From NCBI GenBank assembly GCA_013416795.1, contig RQSC01000028.1:527810-544184 (forward strand): a stretch of 16,375 nt of DNA, written 5' to 3'. Made by a program: the position numbers and the translations under genes. The first letter of the stretch is position 1. Each line of letters begins with the position of its first letter. This document shows, piece by piece, positions 7,901 through 15,919 of the stretch. Below the pieces are notes generated by a model. The model did not search any database, was not told the DNA's origin, and worked only from the letters and a program-made list of their open reading frames with translations. The stretch is from Prasinococcaceae sp. CCMP 1430 (Eukaryota > Prasinodermophyta > Palmophyllophyceae > Prasinococcales > Prasinococcaceae).

Positions 7901-8798
7901 TGCAAATGCTGCACGTCAACTTGCAATTTCCTCGACTCCAACCTCGCCGCGCCCGGTCACTTTGGTCGAGTCGGGGTTGGATTCGACAGTCACAGGGAAC
8001 GCCCGCGCAACTCACGCAGGCGCCTCTTGCGTGCAGGACACGCTCTCACAGCTCGCTGGCGCGGTCGAAACACTTCGTGGAGAGGGCACACGGTCTAGGC
8101 GAGAGCACGAGAGCCTCTTGGACAAGCTCGCATCTCTCACGGAGAAAGTCACTGGTTTGGTCGAAAACAGTGGCGCACTTGGGGAGAATGCGCGTGCGCC
8201 GAGCGGGGCAGCGGCGTGCTGTGCGAATGGCGTGAGCAATGACGCTAAGGCATGTATCGAGCGGGAGCAGGCGGGAGGATCCACAGATAATTGCGCGGCT
8301 GCCGCCTCCGAGGAGCCGCCACTTCCAACCAGCGAAGATCAGATCATGGGAGAGTTCCTATCACATGCTCAAACGCCCTCTGCGCGTGAGGCGTTACGAG
8401 AAGAGCAACGGTGCGCTGATGAGCTTGAGGCGCAGCTTGAGGTGCACGCACTCCTGCGAAGGACAGCGCAGGCGACGCAGCGCTCCCTGGCCGTGCCGCG
8501 GCTGGTGTGGCGAGGGCCAATCACCTTGGAGGCGCCACGACTTCCGGCAAGTCGTGAGAAACGCGAGGCGCATAAGGGGGCGGCGGGGCGCGCGCGAGCA
8601 CCACCTCGCAAGCAGCTACCGTCGGCGGCCGAAGTGGCGAAGGTGGCGGCAGCAAGGGGGCGCGCAGCCGTGAAAGCGGGCGCAGCGCAGCAGGGGCAGC
8701 TACAGCTCCCGATGCGTGAGGACGTTGGCGCGCTCGAGGCGGCTGTGGATGAGTGGTTCGCACGTCGCCTTGCGCGGGACCAAACGAGCAAGTCTTGA
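4920..8798 (+). CDS. Large EF-hand and coiled-coil protein, function unknown
   Basis: From the first in-frame ATG (4920) this encodes 1292 residues with no visible intron. Two EF-hand pairs occupy residues 190-340. The first loop (193-204, DKQRKGWLSHSQ) lacks the acidic ligands and is probably silent. Loops two (229-240, DANGDGQVTYKE), three (289-300, DKDGSGYLEPGE) and four (328-339, DRNDDGRVSYRE) are canonical calcium binders. The rest is low-complexity, Ala/Ser/Thr/Glu-rich and probably disordered. It is interrupted by Glu/Gln/Arg-rich predicted coiled coils near 560-620, 950-1000, 1040-1085 and 1157-1186. No signal peptide or membrane segment is visible. A calcium-regulated scaffold or cytoskeletal role is inference only. 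The frame is open upstream to 4737. An ATG in strong context at 4724 could be the start if a short intron (GTGCGC donor at 4787, CTGCAG acceptor ending at 4841) is removed, which keeps frame. Another in-frame ATG is at 5103. Third-position GC bias looks weaker than in PreP. Confidence 0.75.
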   Translation: MLIGDGRRIAEAGECSRERLLRERLAPKGVTSGDGEGGGGASAGGTGARTRGTRAGERRAAMKSLHDEIAGLLASLQSSVRSAAEEQRRAGELLASSPPEESERRGRLPSSQSGMAAPGTHSPAASQTQEWGGRHNWSQKQHSRGSGSPVWRSPYTPRADERRPSATATLFEHLKWYLESQRTRALELFREFDKQRKGWLSHSQIGGLAERLMPSVSAAQVRFFTVMVDANGDGQVTYKELVRAVKECDAISRTLHGGTQVEASDVLRRLASKLVEEHAAPADAFRRYDKDGSGYLEPGELAHMVRLLLPAINCTEIRHILGHMALLDRNDDGRVSYRELVHALLEVCASKRTREWLERALKELKASSPATRPKSDREAVRTPLAPLSAAAASQTDVFNEEWTPAPPRDGGGACFWQDAGTSTVDGGLAQADRPAAATPTSTVTVATSPESAHSTAAHSRLERQFEDAAHVPAASTSDEVVRSDVLRFQVPGPALVDAHVGDDCGEDQRCNWAEGETNERMRCSPIERDGHSKKFSMSARILKHMMSTPVKSVVFPTPGEIQEQQQEALRKAKECRRKLEHAMRAHVEEAALEAEANAIAAARIGALACQELREISRRSPESHGALDGLEAALAATSHIEAEPRKEVSSPLGANLGAERSADCSFDASHVAGTPSPAGERVAEARTSPAPGLAAQSTGETHDEGPALCVRELFADAWEENMLADGAVGAFANIAESPASVGYASGTATAAARVHDHTPSASTNCTSTAATPREGAERMREAAMALDDLQDAMSVQTPVAASRVPLERSSLDAADASTDGFAAESEGTPRTSNLHASTAAAKTDGLHWASTVSADSVTIDEHLGAKYGPEDGLPFTDSDERPRRPLVSGAGLSPQPTVQDVESPLLLRSRYANHLLGGDAEVHHTRPERRQPRPQPVESANAQVTRSAQHRFDLETARREARNDRAGTLSALAERLSRISHQLESIEVRVSDNASANAARQLAISSTPTSPRPVTLVESGLDSTVTGNARATHAGASCVQDTLSQLAGAVETLRGEGTRSRREHESLLDKLASLTEKVTGLVENSGALGENARAPSGAAACCANGVSNDAKACIEREQAGGSTDNCAAAASEEPPLPTSEDQIMGEFLSHAQTPSAREALREEQRCADELEAQLEVHALLRRTAQATQRSLAVPRLVWRGPITLEAPRLPASREKREAHKGAAGRARAPPRKQLPSAAEVAKVAAARGRAAVKAGAAQQGQLQLPMREDVGALEAAVDEWFARRLARDQTSKS

Positions 8799-8853
8799 GG
8801 AAACTTCTTACAGGTACAGATAGTCTACAATAATACCGGAAGTAGGTTAGACC
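8799..8853. other. 55-bp convergent spacer between EF-hand and BTB genes
   Basis: Only 55 bp separate the two stop codons, and the spacer is relatively AT-rich. No canonical polyadenylation hexamer is visible. The 3' ends of the two transcripts probably overlap. Confidence 0.6.
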
Positions 8854-11532
8854 TCACGAGCGCAGGTCTGCAGCCTCACGATCGTTATCGTCCGGCTCCG
8901 GTGGGGGGGCGTCGTCGTATGTGCTGACGAACAAGCCGTACAGTTCGAGCTCCGACAGCGCCAGAACTTGCTCGCCACTTGCAGTCGCACCCGGCCCTTC
9001 ACCGAGCACGATCCGAAAGTGGCTGTAGGAGTGCTTGGACGCCGCGCCATTGATCGGCCATCCCTTCCACTCGTGTTTCGACGCAGGCCCCTCGTCAGCG
9101 TGCGCGCTCAGCACACGCCAGAGCGTGCCGTCTGACGACGCCTCCAGCGTCCAGCAGCGGAGAAAATCACTGCTGGCGTCGTGACGCAGCGTGTAGTAGT
9201 TGGGGACGAGCTTGCCGCTTGAGCCGAGGTCCAATTGGCACCACGCTCGACCGCCCTCCGACGCATTGCCGCGGAATGAGTTGAATCTCTTCGGGGCGCC
9301 GCGTTTCACGAGCGCAGCTGCACTCGACATGGACGTGCACGGCGACGACGATGAGACGCGAATGTGTCCAGACACTGCAGGGCTCACAAAGGGCCGGACG
9401 ACGTCCTTTGTGGATTGCCCGATCCTGCGTCTTGTGCCAAGTAGGCCGACGACACCGGCGTTGTCGCCCGCGTGCTGAAAGCGCAGAACAATGCCCGCGC
9501 GCCTTGGTTCGCGGCTAGGCACCAGGTTGCACCTCGAAATGAAGCACGAGCCATTCTTTTGCACCTGATCGGCAGTCCCGCAGCCCGCGCGCGCGGCAAT
9601 GCCTCTGTCCATGCAGGAGCGCATGCATTCAGAGCTCTTCGCGAGCTTGCTCGCCATCGCGCGCTGCATACACTCCTCGCTCAACGATGCATAGCGCACA
9701 GCAGCCACGAGGTTGCTCGCATCGGCGAACCGCGCCCTGTCGACATCGTCGCCAGCCCACGATGCAAGCGCGTCGAAGACGCTATCCTCGGCAGTGGCAG
9801 GAAGCCTTCGCTCGTCCTTGAGCACAGCTTCGATTACGTGTGAGGGGAGGTCGGCGAGGCCCTGCGGATCAACAGCTGTCACGAGGCGGATGCGCCTGGC
9901 GACATATCTTTCGAGCCTTAGCCTCAAAGTCTTGCAGCTTAGCAGCCCCTCGAGTGCCACGAGCACCGAGCACACGTTGTGTGGCCGAACGTACTCCAGC
10001 GCGCGCTCTGCTGCACTGGTACTCAGGTCATGCATCCCGTAGTAGTCAGCGACGAGCAAAACATCGCAGAGCGCGCTGAGCTCGTCATTAATGTCGCGCA
10101 TCTCGCCCTCGACGTCGAGCAAGGCCTGCCAATCGGAGCCCTCATATATGAAACGCACTGCTGCAGCGACAGCGCTCCTGGTGAAAGCAGACTTGACGAT
10201 GCGCAGGCGTTTGGGCGAGCCTGTCCCTGGCGGCAGTGCCTCTCTCCAGCAATCGCGAAACACGCTGCAGAAGTAGGGCGAATGCATCGCAAGGAGCGCC
10301 CTGTGAGCCGGTATCGATTCGCCGCCGTCATCCGTCTCAATGAGCACATCGAACGGGCTCATAGCTGGCGGTGCCGTCATCAGGCATCTGCACCCTGGGG
10401 CAACATCGGCGAAGAGACGCTTTCCGCAATGCAGCAACACCTGCACGGACGGCTCTCCTTTCGTGCTTGGCCCAACTTTGGCGCGGAAGACCGAGTCAAC
10501 CATGAGATCAGAGCCGCACTGCTGCGCGAGCGACGCCAAGCTGTCAAGCTCGCCCACCGGCACCTTCACTACAGCGTGCGCGTATGCCAGCCGGAGCAGG
10601 GCATCGACGGCTCCCCAAGGCGAGCCCGGCGGGGGGTAAATGAGCAAACGCCCAGAGGACTCGCGATCAACAATCCATCCCGCTGGCGGTCGTGCTTGCG
10701 CCAAGGCTGGCAGTGCCGCGGCGACAATCGCGGCGTGCACCATGACGGCACGCTCCTGCAGGCCGGCAGCGCCTCTCACGACCGCGCAGTCGGTGAGCTC
10801 GGAAAGACCCAAAAAATCACCAGGCAGACCGCTTTGCCCTGCAGTCGCCCAAGTGTCCTGCGCGCGTCGGCAGGCGCGCTCATCTGCGTGCTCCGAACCA
10901 CCGTCGTCGTGGACAGGTTGCGGCCCGCTCTCTTGCCCCCCACAAGTGCCATCGGCACCTCTGACGTCTATTGCGCGATAAGACACGGGGGTGTCCCAGG
11001 TGGTCAGCCCGACGTGGCGAACGCGAGTCAGAGGTCTCGGATCGCGCCACTCAAAGAACTTGTTGTCACCCGGCTGCGGTCCCCACCCGGCCGATAGGAC
11101 GCCCGCGTCGATGCCGAGCCAGTATTTTTTGAAGTCTGTGGCGTCCATGCACGCGTGTTCAGGCAGCTCGCTCAGCGCGACCTCGACCTTGCCGTTACGC
11201 TCGAGGACGAACTTGGAGTTGCGATGCGAGCCAAAAATAGCGGTGTAGTGCTCGCCCATATCACAGTTGTGCCTGTAGTGTGTTGCGCCGGGCTTCTGAG
11301 CAAGCAGGACCGTTGCGTCACTAGCGGCCCTCGCCTCGAACGAGATGACGCCGCTCGCGAGCGCCCCGCCATTTGTGTCCGCCCCACCGCCGCCGCCCTC
11401 GCCGGCACCGCTTCCGCTGCTGGCCGTAGCAACGTAAGGCATGCCGAAGTCGTTCTCGCTCAGCCATGCAGCAGCCTCAGGCGGCACATGCAGCTCCCCC
11501 GCGGACGTCACGCGGATGACGCGCGCCACCAT
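8854..11532 (-). CDS. FAMeT-like domain / BTB / BACK / F5/8C domain protein, probable CUL3 substrate adaptor
   Basis: 892 residues, no visible intron. Residues 62-186 match the farnesoic-acid O-methyltransferase-like fold (PF12248 type): FEARAASDATVLLA, an F-G-S-H-R-N-S-K strand, KKYWLGIDAG, and GWGP...FFEWRDP followed by VGLTTWD. This fold occurs as a non-enzymatic module in many proteins. Residues 305-345 resemble the C-terminal helices of a degenerate first BTB. Residues 393-520 are a full BTB (FDVLIE, IPAHRALLAMHSPYF, FIYEG), followed by a BACK domain to about 645 (LPSHVIEAVLKDE, VFDALASWAG). Residues 735-868 are a galactose-binding F5/8C domain of the HECTD1/BTBD9 type (WCQLDLG, NYYTLRHDASSDFLRCWTLEASSDG, LALSELELYGLF). 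BTB-BACK proteins commonly bridge CUL3 ubiquitin ligases to substrates; that role here is inference. The start GCCATGG is in strong context. The frame stays open upstream through a CG tract, so a longer N-terminus is possible. Confidence 0.87.
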   Translation of the reverse strand: MVARVIRVTSAGELHVPPEAAAWLSENDFGMPYVATASSGSGAGEGGGGGADTNGGALASGVISFEARAASDATVLLAQKPGATHYRHNCDMGEHYTAIFGSHRNSKFVLERNGKVEVALSELPEHACMDATDFKKYWLGIDAGVLSAGWGPQPGDNKFFEWRDPRPLTRVRHVGLTTWDTPVSYRAIDVRGADGTCGGQESGPQPVHDDGGSEHADERACRRAQDTWATAGQSGLPGDFLGLSELTDCAVVRGAAGLQERAVMVHAAIVAAALPALAQARPPAGWIVDRESSGRLLIYPPPGSPWGAVDALLRLAYAHAVVKVPVGELDSLASLAQQCGSDLMVDSVFRAKVGPSTKGEPSVQVLLHCGKRLFADVAPGCRCLMTAPPAMSPFDVLIETDDGGESIPAHRALLAMHSPYFCSVFRDCWREALPPGTGSPKRLRIVKSAFTRSAVAAAVRFIYEGSDWQALLDVEGEMRDINDELSALCDVLLVADYYGMHDLSTSAAERALEYVRPHNVCSVLVALEGLLSCKTLRLRLERYVARRIRLVTAVDPQGLADLPSHVIEAVLKDERRLPATAEDSVFDALASWAGDDVDRARFADASNLVAAVRYASLSEECMQRAMASKLAKSSECMRSCMDRGIAARAGCGTADQVQKNGSCFISRCNLVPSREPRRAGIVLRFQHAGDNAGVVGLLGTRRRIGQSTKDVVRPFVSPAVSGHIRVSSSSPCTSMSSAAALVKRGAPKRFNSFRGNASEGGRAWCQLDLGSSGKLVPNYYTLRHDASSDFLRCWTLEASSDGTLWRVLSAHADEGPASKHEWKGWPINGAASKHSYSHFRIVLGEGPGATASGEQVLALSELELYGLFVSTYDDAPPPEPDDNDREAADLRS

Positions 11533-11570
11533 GGCCACGGCGCGGTCCCCCCGGCACCCCGCGAATCGCC

Positions 11571-11595
11571 GTGCGCGTGCGCGCGCGCGCGCGCG
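11571..11595. repeat. Alternating purine-pyrimidine (mostly CG) tract, 25 bp
   Basis: GTGCGCGTGC followed by CG repeats, 39-63 bp upstream of the BTB gene's ATG at 11532. It is uninterrupted purine-pyrimidine alternation and hence Z-DNA-prone. Confidence 0.85.
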
Positions 11596-12191
11596 GCGCA
11601 CGGCGGAGGTCACCAGCCCACGGTCGCTGTCTCCAGCGACGAAATGGGTCGGGCAGTCGCGCGTGAGGCCGAGGCGCTCGCCCCGCCCCGCCCGCCTCCC
11701 TCTCCTGCGCCGCGCGGTGTTGTGCCACCCCCCCACTCACACACGTGTGAACTCCCACAGGGGGCGTGGCGTGGACCGAACAAAAGTGCTCGAACAAAAC
11801 CTGAACCTCAGAAACCATAATTTTGCACGTGATGTGATGGATTTTGTGAACCCTCAAAGTATTGACCCTATTCAGCATCTCTCGCGCGCGCCCGCACGCC
11901 CGCGTGCTCGCGCGCGGGCAGATGCCCCCTACGCCGAGAGAGTGTGGATTGCTCGGAGGGCGTCACGCGGCGGGAGCCTGCACGTCGGGGCGCCTGCACG
12001 CAGCACCTCGCGGATCCTCCCAACGGCTCCGCGACGCGTGGAGGGGCGTGCCTGGCTTGGCTGGGGCCAGCGTTGCACCCGACGTGTTGAACTGCGTGTG
12101 AATTGATGACCGCTCTGCTTGGGGTCGCCCGCGCCGTTCCGGATTCGTTCGATCCTTCGAAAGGCGGTCACAGAGCGCCCCGGTGGTCGGC

Positions 12192-12215
12192 GGGATGAAG
12201 GGTGGGACGGGGGGG
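12192..12215 (+). other. G-quadruplex motif
   Basis: G runs at 12192-12194, 12200-12202, 12204-12206 and 12209-12215, with loops of 5, 1 and 2 bases. It lies about 200 bp beyond the ABCG stop codon, on the strand opposite the transcript. Confidence 0.6.
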
Positions 12216-12414
12216 ATGAGCGCCAGTCCGTGCGCGCCGAGGGCAGGCGAGGGCGAGGGAAGAGGGCGGGCAGGCGCCTCCGCGGTCGCGGGGTCGCCGT
12301 CGCGCAGCGTCGTTCTCTCTGAACCACCCCGATCGTGCTGTCTTACGAGCGCGTGCGTCGCTTGCGCGGGTGACGTGGGCGTGCGCGCGGGGGAGATCGT
12401 TTGGCCCAGTATGC

Positions 12415-14786
12415 TCACAGCTTGCCGATGAGGCGCTCCCAGCGCTTGCGCAGCGTCTCGCCGGTGTAAAGGAAGTGCAGGCCGAGGAAGCCCGCGAGGC
12501 GGAAGGCCAGCTGGAAGACGATGAGGTGGCGCAGCGACTTGCCGATGACCACATCCTGAAAACCGAGCGAGTATATGGCCTGTTGGCCGGTTATGGGAGT
12601 GCAGAAGTCTTGGGCAAGCGTCGCGTCATCGGCAGCGGCTGTGAGCGCGTCTGCATGGGCATCGGCGTCGGCGGCGGCTACCGCCTCGCCCTCCTCAGCC
12701 TCTGCCGGCACGCTGATCTCGGGGCAGGTGAAGTTAATGGCCTTGAACTCGTTGACAACAGCCACCTACGCATGCCGGCAAGCGCTCGCGTCAGCTCGAG
12801 GCTCGGGAGCACAAGGGTGCGCGGGCGCGCAGCCGCGCGCGCACCTCGACACCCCAGCCCATGAAAGAGAGCCTCTGAAGCCATCTGAGATACGGGGGCA
12901 CGTTGTTGAGATTCACCCAATTTCCATCGAAGATCATGAACAACAGCAGCACCGAAGATGCGCCCATCGACTGGTCCATGTCTTTGCACAGCGACCCAAT
13001 GGCAGTGAGCACCGCCGCACCTGCCAGCGTGGCGAGAACGACAGCAAGATAGTACGTCATTCGTGCCTCTGCGCTGTCCCGCAGGCCGTACATTTCGTAC
13101 GTGATGGCCGCGCACACCCATCCAAAGATGAGCTGCATCGGGGTCTCGCCAAGCGTACGCGTCAGGTAGAATATGGCCGTGCCGTACAGCCCACCCTTGG
13201 ACTCGTGCAGGAACAGTGCTCTCTCCTTGGGAAAGAGCGTCAACTGATCGAAGCACCTGTTTCAGCTCGCGCCAAGGTGGGCAGTGCGGTCAGTCTTGTC
13301 AGCGCTGCGCATGCATGCAGGGCGAGCGATCGCTGGGGGAACGCCGGGGCAGAGCGCTCACGCACATGAAGGACTGCATGAGCACCGTGAGCGAGATAGC
13401 TGACACGTGGTCGCCCAGAGCGTCCACATCGGTGTTCATCTGCCAGTAGACAGCGCCAAAGACCAGCGGCACAATGACCGCGTTGCCGAATTGCGTGGCA
13501 GTCACCTGCGGCTCGCGTAGCTTGAAGAGTGTGCAGCGCAACCAAAGCGCATAGAACTTGCGCGCGAAAAACAGCAGCTTCGCACTGGCGCTGGCAGTGT
13601 CACCGCCCTGCCTGCGCTGGGGCATGGAAAGGTGCTTGCCTGCACTCGCCGTGCGCTCGGAGAGCACCGCACGTTCCTTTGATCTCGTCCAGCGGAGCGC
13701 GAGTTCGCGCACAATTTTGACACGGCTGCGCCGTTCGCGTGCCGCCTCGTCGAGATCAACCGTCAGCGTCGTGTCGGTGCGCTTCGCGGTCTCCGAGCGG
13801 TCTTCATCGAGGTCCACCTCGTCTGCCGCGGAGTTGTCACTGCTGTCGACGCGGGTATTTACCAGGTCCAGAAGGAAGTCGGCGGGGTTCTCATAGGCTG
13901 GCGCAGGGTGCCCCGCAGCCTCCAAGTAGCCCAGGACGCCGTCGGTGCTGGGCATGCCGTTCGCGAGCTTCCACGCAGGGCCAAAGTACATGTCGTGCCC
14001 AGCCGCCAGAAGGAGGACTGCGTCGAGCAGGGGCGGGATGGTTGCACGCGGCTGATGAATGCTCAGCATCACCGCAGGGCTGCGCGGCGAGTTGGCGCGC
14101 GCGCGCAACAGCCTGATGACGGAGAGGGCTGTCGCTGCGTCGAGACCAGATGTTGGCTCGTCGAGCATGACCAGCGCTGGTGAATGCATCATCTCGCATG
14201 CGATGGAGAGGCGGCGCCTCTCGCCGCCCGAGATGCCTCCTGGCTCTAGCGGCTTGCCAATGTGGGTATTGGCGCACTGTGATAGATCGAACTCCTCGAT
14301 GGCCGCGTTTACGCGTGCCTCGCGCTCGTCTGCTGGCCGGTCGGACATGCGCAGCGTCGCGCAGAAGCGCAGCGTCTCGCGCACGGTCAAACAACCAAAG
14401 AGGTAGTCTTCCTGCGCCACATAGCCCACAAGATGCACCATCTCCGGCGGCACGCCGCCTCCGCTGCGCGCCGTCCCGTTGACCACGATTTCGCCACCCA
14501 GCCCTGAGGTCAGCCTCCCGCCGAGTGCGGCGATGAGCGTGCTCTTGCCGCTACCACTAGGACCCATGACCGCCGTGAGCGCGCCAGGCGACGCCTCGCC
14601 CGTGAGCGCGTGCAGGATGCGCTTCATGGGCCGGCCGCCGCCGCCCTTTGCGCCGCCCTTCTCATCTGCGCCGGAGCCAGTCCTCTTCCCATCTGCCTTG
14701 GGCGCGGGCACGTCGTACGTCAGCCCTCTCCACGCGAGGTGCAGCCCGCTTGCCCCCCCGACCGCGGTGATGTCGGAGACGGACAT
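12415..14786 (-). CDS. ABCG (WHITE-type) half-transporter, three exons
   Basis: Exons 14786-13366, 13256-12845 and 12765-12415 give 727 residues, a normal ABCG half-transporter size. The domain order is NBD then TMD, as in this subfamily. Walker A GPSGSGKST is at 75-83, Q-loop Q125, signature ISGGERRR at 185-192, Walker B ALVMLDEP at 204-211 and H-loop H244. NPADFLLDL at 300-308 is the typical ABCG motif after the NBD. An acidic, charged linker (about 310-400) leads to membrane helices from about residue 430. Exon 2 carries FPKERALFLHES and several membrane spans; exon 3 carries VVNEFKAINFTC and the last helix. Relatives dimerise and export sterols, lipids or hydrophobic metabolites across the plasma or internal membranes; the substrate here is unknown. 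All ATPase motifs are intact. The ATG at 14786 precedes MSVSDITAV; the frame upstream is open but low-complexity, so an upstream exon is possible. Confidence 0.93.
12766..12844 (-). other. ABCG intron 2 (GT-AG, 79 nt)
   Basis: The donor GTCGAG|GTGCGC and acceptor GCGTAG|GTGGCT form a phase-0 junction joining FMGWGVE to VAVVNEFKAINFTC, which restores the ABCG extracellular-loop motif. The donor is again followed by CG-rich sequence. Confidence 0.85.
13257..13365 (-). other. ABCG intron 1 (GT-AG, about 109 nt)
   Basis: The preferred donor TTCAT|GTGCGT with acceptor AAACAG|GTGCTT reads QSFMCFDQLTLFPKER. An alternative donor four bases on (TGC|GTGAGC) with acceptor GATCAG|TTGACG also keeps frame and shortens the protein by three residues. 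The sequence alone does not decide between them. Confidence 0.75.
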
Positions 14787-14880
14787 GCCGCGGCCCCGCG
14801 CGCCGTCCTGCGGGCGGGCGGGCCTACCCCTCGCGGCGTGCGGCGCGCACGTGTGGCTGCGCGGCGTTGGCCACGATGCC

Positions 14881-14899
14881 ACGCGCGCGCGCGCGCACA
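14881..14899. repeat. Alternating purine-pyrimidine (mostly CG) tract, 19 bp, upstream of ABCG
   Basis: Lies 95-113 bp upstream of the ABCG ATG at 14786, a placement like that of the other CG tracts. Confidence 0.85.
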
Positions 14900-14955
14900 G
14901 GAGAGTGAGGGAGGGCGCACGGGCACGCACCCGGGCGCAGGCGCGGGCGCGGGCG

Positions 14956-14969
14956 CCCCCCCCCCCCCC
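14956..14969. repeat. 14-base C homopolymer (G14 in the ABCG sense)
   Basis: An uninterrupted run of 14 C on the plus strand, about 170 bp upstream of the ABCG ATG. It is prone to slippage and sequencing length error. Confidence 0.9.
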
Positions 14970-15217
14970 AACAAGGGGCAAGGTTTCGCTAGCGCGTTCC
15001 CCCGAGGAGCGTCCCCGCGCACACCCCCAGCAACGCTTTCGCGGAGGGTCGCGATGCGAAATCACAACCGTGAAAAACACCGAAGAGAGCTTCCAGCGAG
15101 AGCTGCTCGCTGGATGGGCCGGGCCACCCCGCCGGGCGCGCCAGAGCGCGCGCGCTCGCGGTGGCAGGGTGTGAGCCGCCTTACGGGCGCCGCAGGGGCG
15201 CAGCTGCGCGGCCGGCC

Positions 15218-15244
15218 GGGGAGGGGTGGGTGGCTGGGTGGGGG
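15218..15244 (+). other. G-quadruplex motif, five G runs
   Basis: G runs of 4, 4, 3, 3 and 5 with loops A, T, TGGCT and T. It is a canonical intramolecular quadruplex pattern, about 430 bp upstream of the ABCG ATG, on the non-sense strand of that gene. Confidence 0.75.
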
Positions 15245-15290
15245 AAAGGAATGCGCGCGTCGGCCGCGCAGCGTGGCGGGGCAGGGCGTT

Positions 15291-15366
15291 CGATCGATCA
15301 CCCCCACGCCCCGCGCCGGCCGGTGCGCCGCCGCGGATCGATCGGTGGGTCGGGCGGTCCGGACCG
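15291..15366. repeat. Cluster of inverted repeats and a 12-bp palindrome
   Basis: CGATCGATC at 15291-15299 is inverted as GATCGATCG at 15336-15344. The perfect 12-bp palindrome CGGTCCGGACCG is at 15355-15366. No function is apparent. Confidence 0.55.
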
Positions 15367-15656
15367 GTCGCAGCAGCGGAGAAGAAGAAGAATATCCACG
15401 CTCACATCGCATCCGCTCACGACGGGTCGCCGGACGCCGCGCGGCGCGCGGGCGCGGGGGTGGACGCGGACTGGCCCGTATTGGCCTGGCCGGCCGGCTG
15501 GCCAGCGTGTGCCCCGCGCCTGCGGGCGCGCGCCGCGGCCTTGCTGCTGTCTATCTGTTGCTCTGGCACCCGACTCGATTGAAGGCCACGCAGGCCCCTT
15601 CCGTCCCCTACCCCGCCCGCCCCGCTGCGTGCGCTGCGTGTTTTGTTTGCATGTTC

Positions 15657-15678
15657 CACACATCACATCACATCACAC
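15657..15678. repeat. Short CACAT tandem repeat
   Basis: Three perfect CACAT units at 15659-15673 are followed by the variant CACAC. It is a minor pentanucleotide microsatellite. Confidence 0.75.
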
Positions 15679-15919
15679 CACGTGCTATGGATGGTGCTGC
15701 CCTCGCCCATCGCCATCGCCCCCGCTCCATGCCTGGTGGGCGGCCGGGCGCCCGCCACCCCGCTCTCCCCTCCGCGGCGCCCGCCCGCCCGCACCCCGCC
15801 CGCGCGCCACGCAACGGCAACTCGCGCGCAGGTCGGATCGAGACTCCCTTCGGTGAATCCCCCATTTCGCCCTCCGTTCTCCGCCGATCAATCGCCTGCA
15901 AGCCACCACCAAAATCTCG

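Larger units (their letters stand above)
11533..12414. other. Intergenic region upstream of the BTB gene and downstream of the ABCG gene
   Basis: About 880 bp between two minus-strand genes. No convincing gene was found in six frames; the open frames are low-complexity Arg/Ala/Pro. It holds the CG tract near the BTB start and a less GC-rich segment at about 11755-11880, 220-350 bp upstream of the BTB ATG, which is a plausible promoter. That segment includes CACACGTGTG at 11740-11749 and CACGTG at 11826-11831. A G-quadruplex motif at 12192-12215 lies downstream of the ABCG stop. Confidence 0.6.

Noticed and set aside
9979-11097. A 372-codon plus-strand frame inside the BTB gene
   Set aside because: It is antisense to recognisable BTB and FAMeT-like domains and has no motif of its own.
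12144-12165. A T-arm-like GGATTCGTTCGATCC that might belong to a tRNA
   Set aside because: The loop does not fit the TTC-purine-A pattern, and no acceptor, D or anticodon arms can be found around it.
12929-12964. Possible separate small gene in ABCG exon 2 region (frames starting near 13256)
   Set aside because: The frame reading TLFPKERALF with membrane helices is the true ABCG exon; the others are shadows.
11740-15684. G-box-like CACGTG sites at 11742, 11826, 14848 and 15679
   Set aside because: At this base composition a CACGTG is expected by chance several times per window, so without conservation they are not evidence of regulation.
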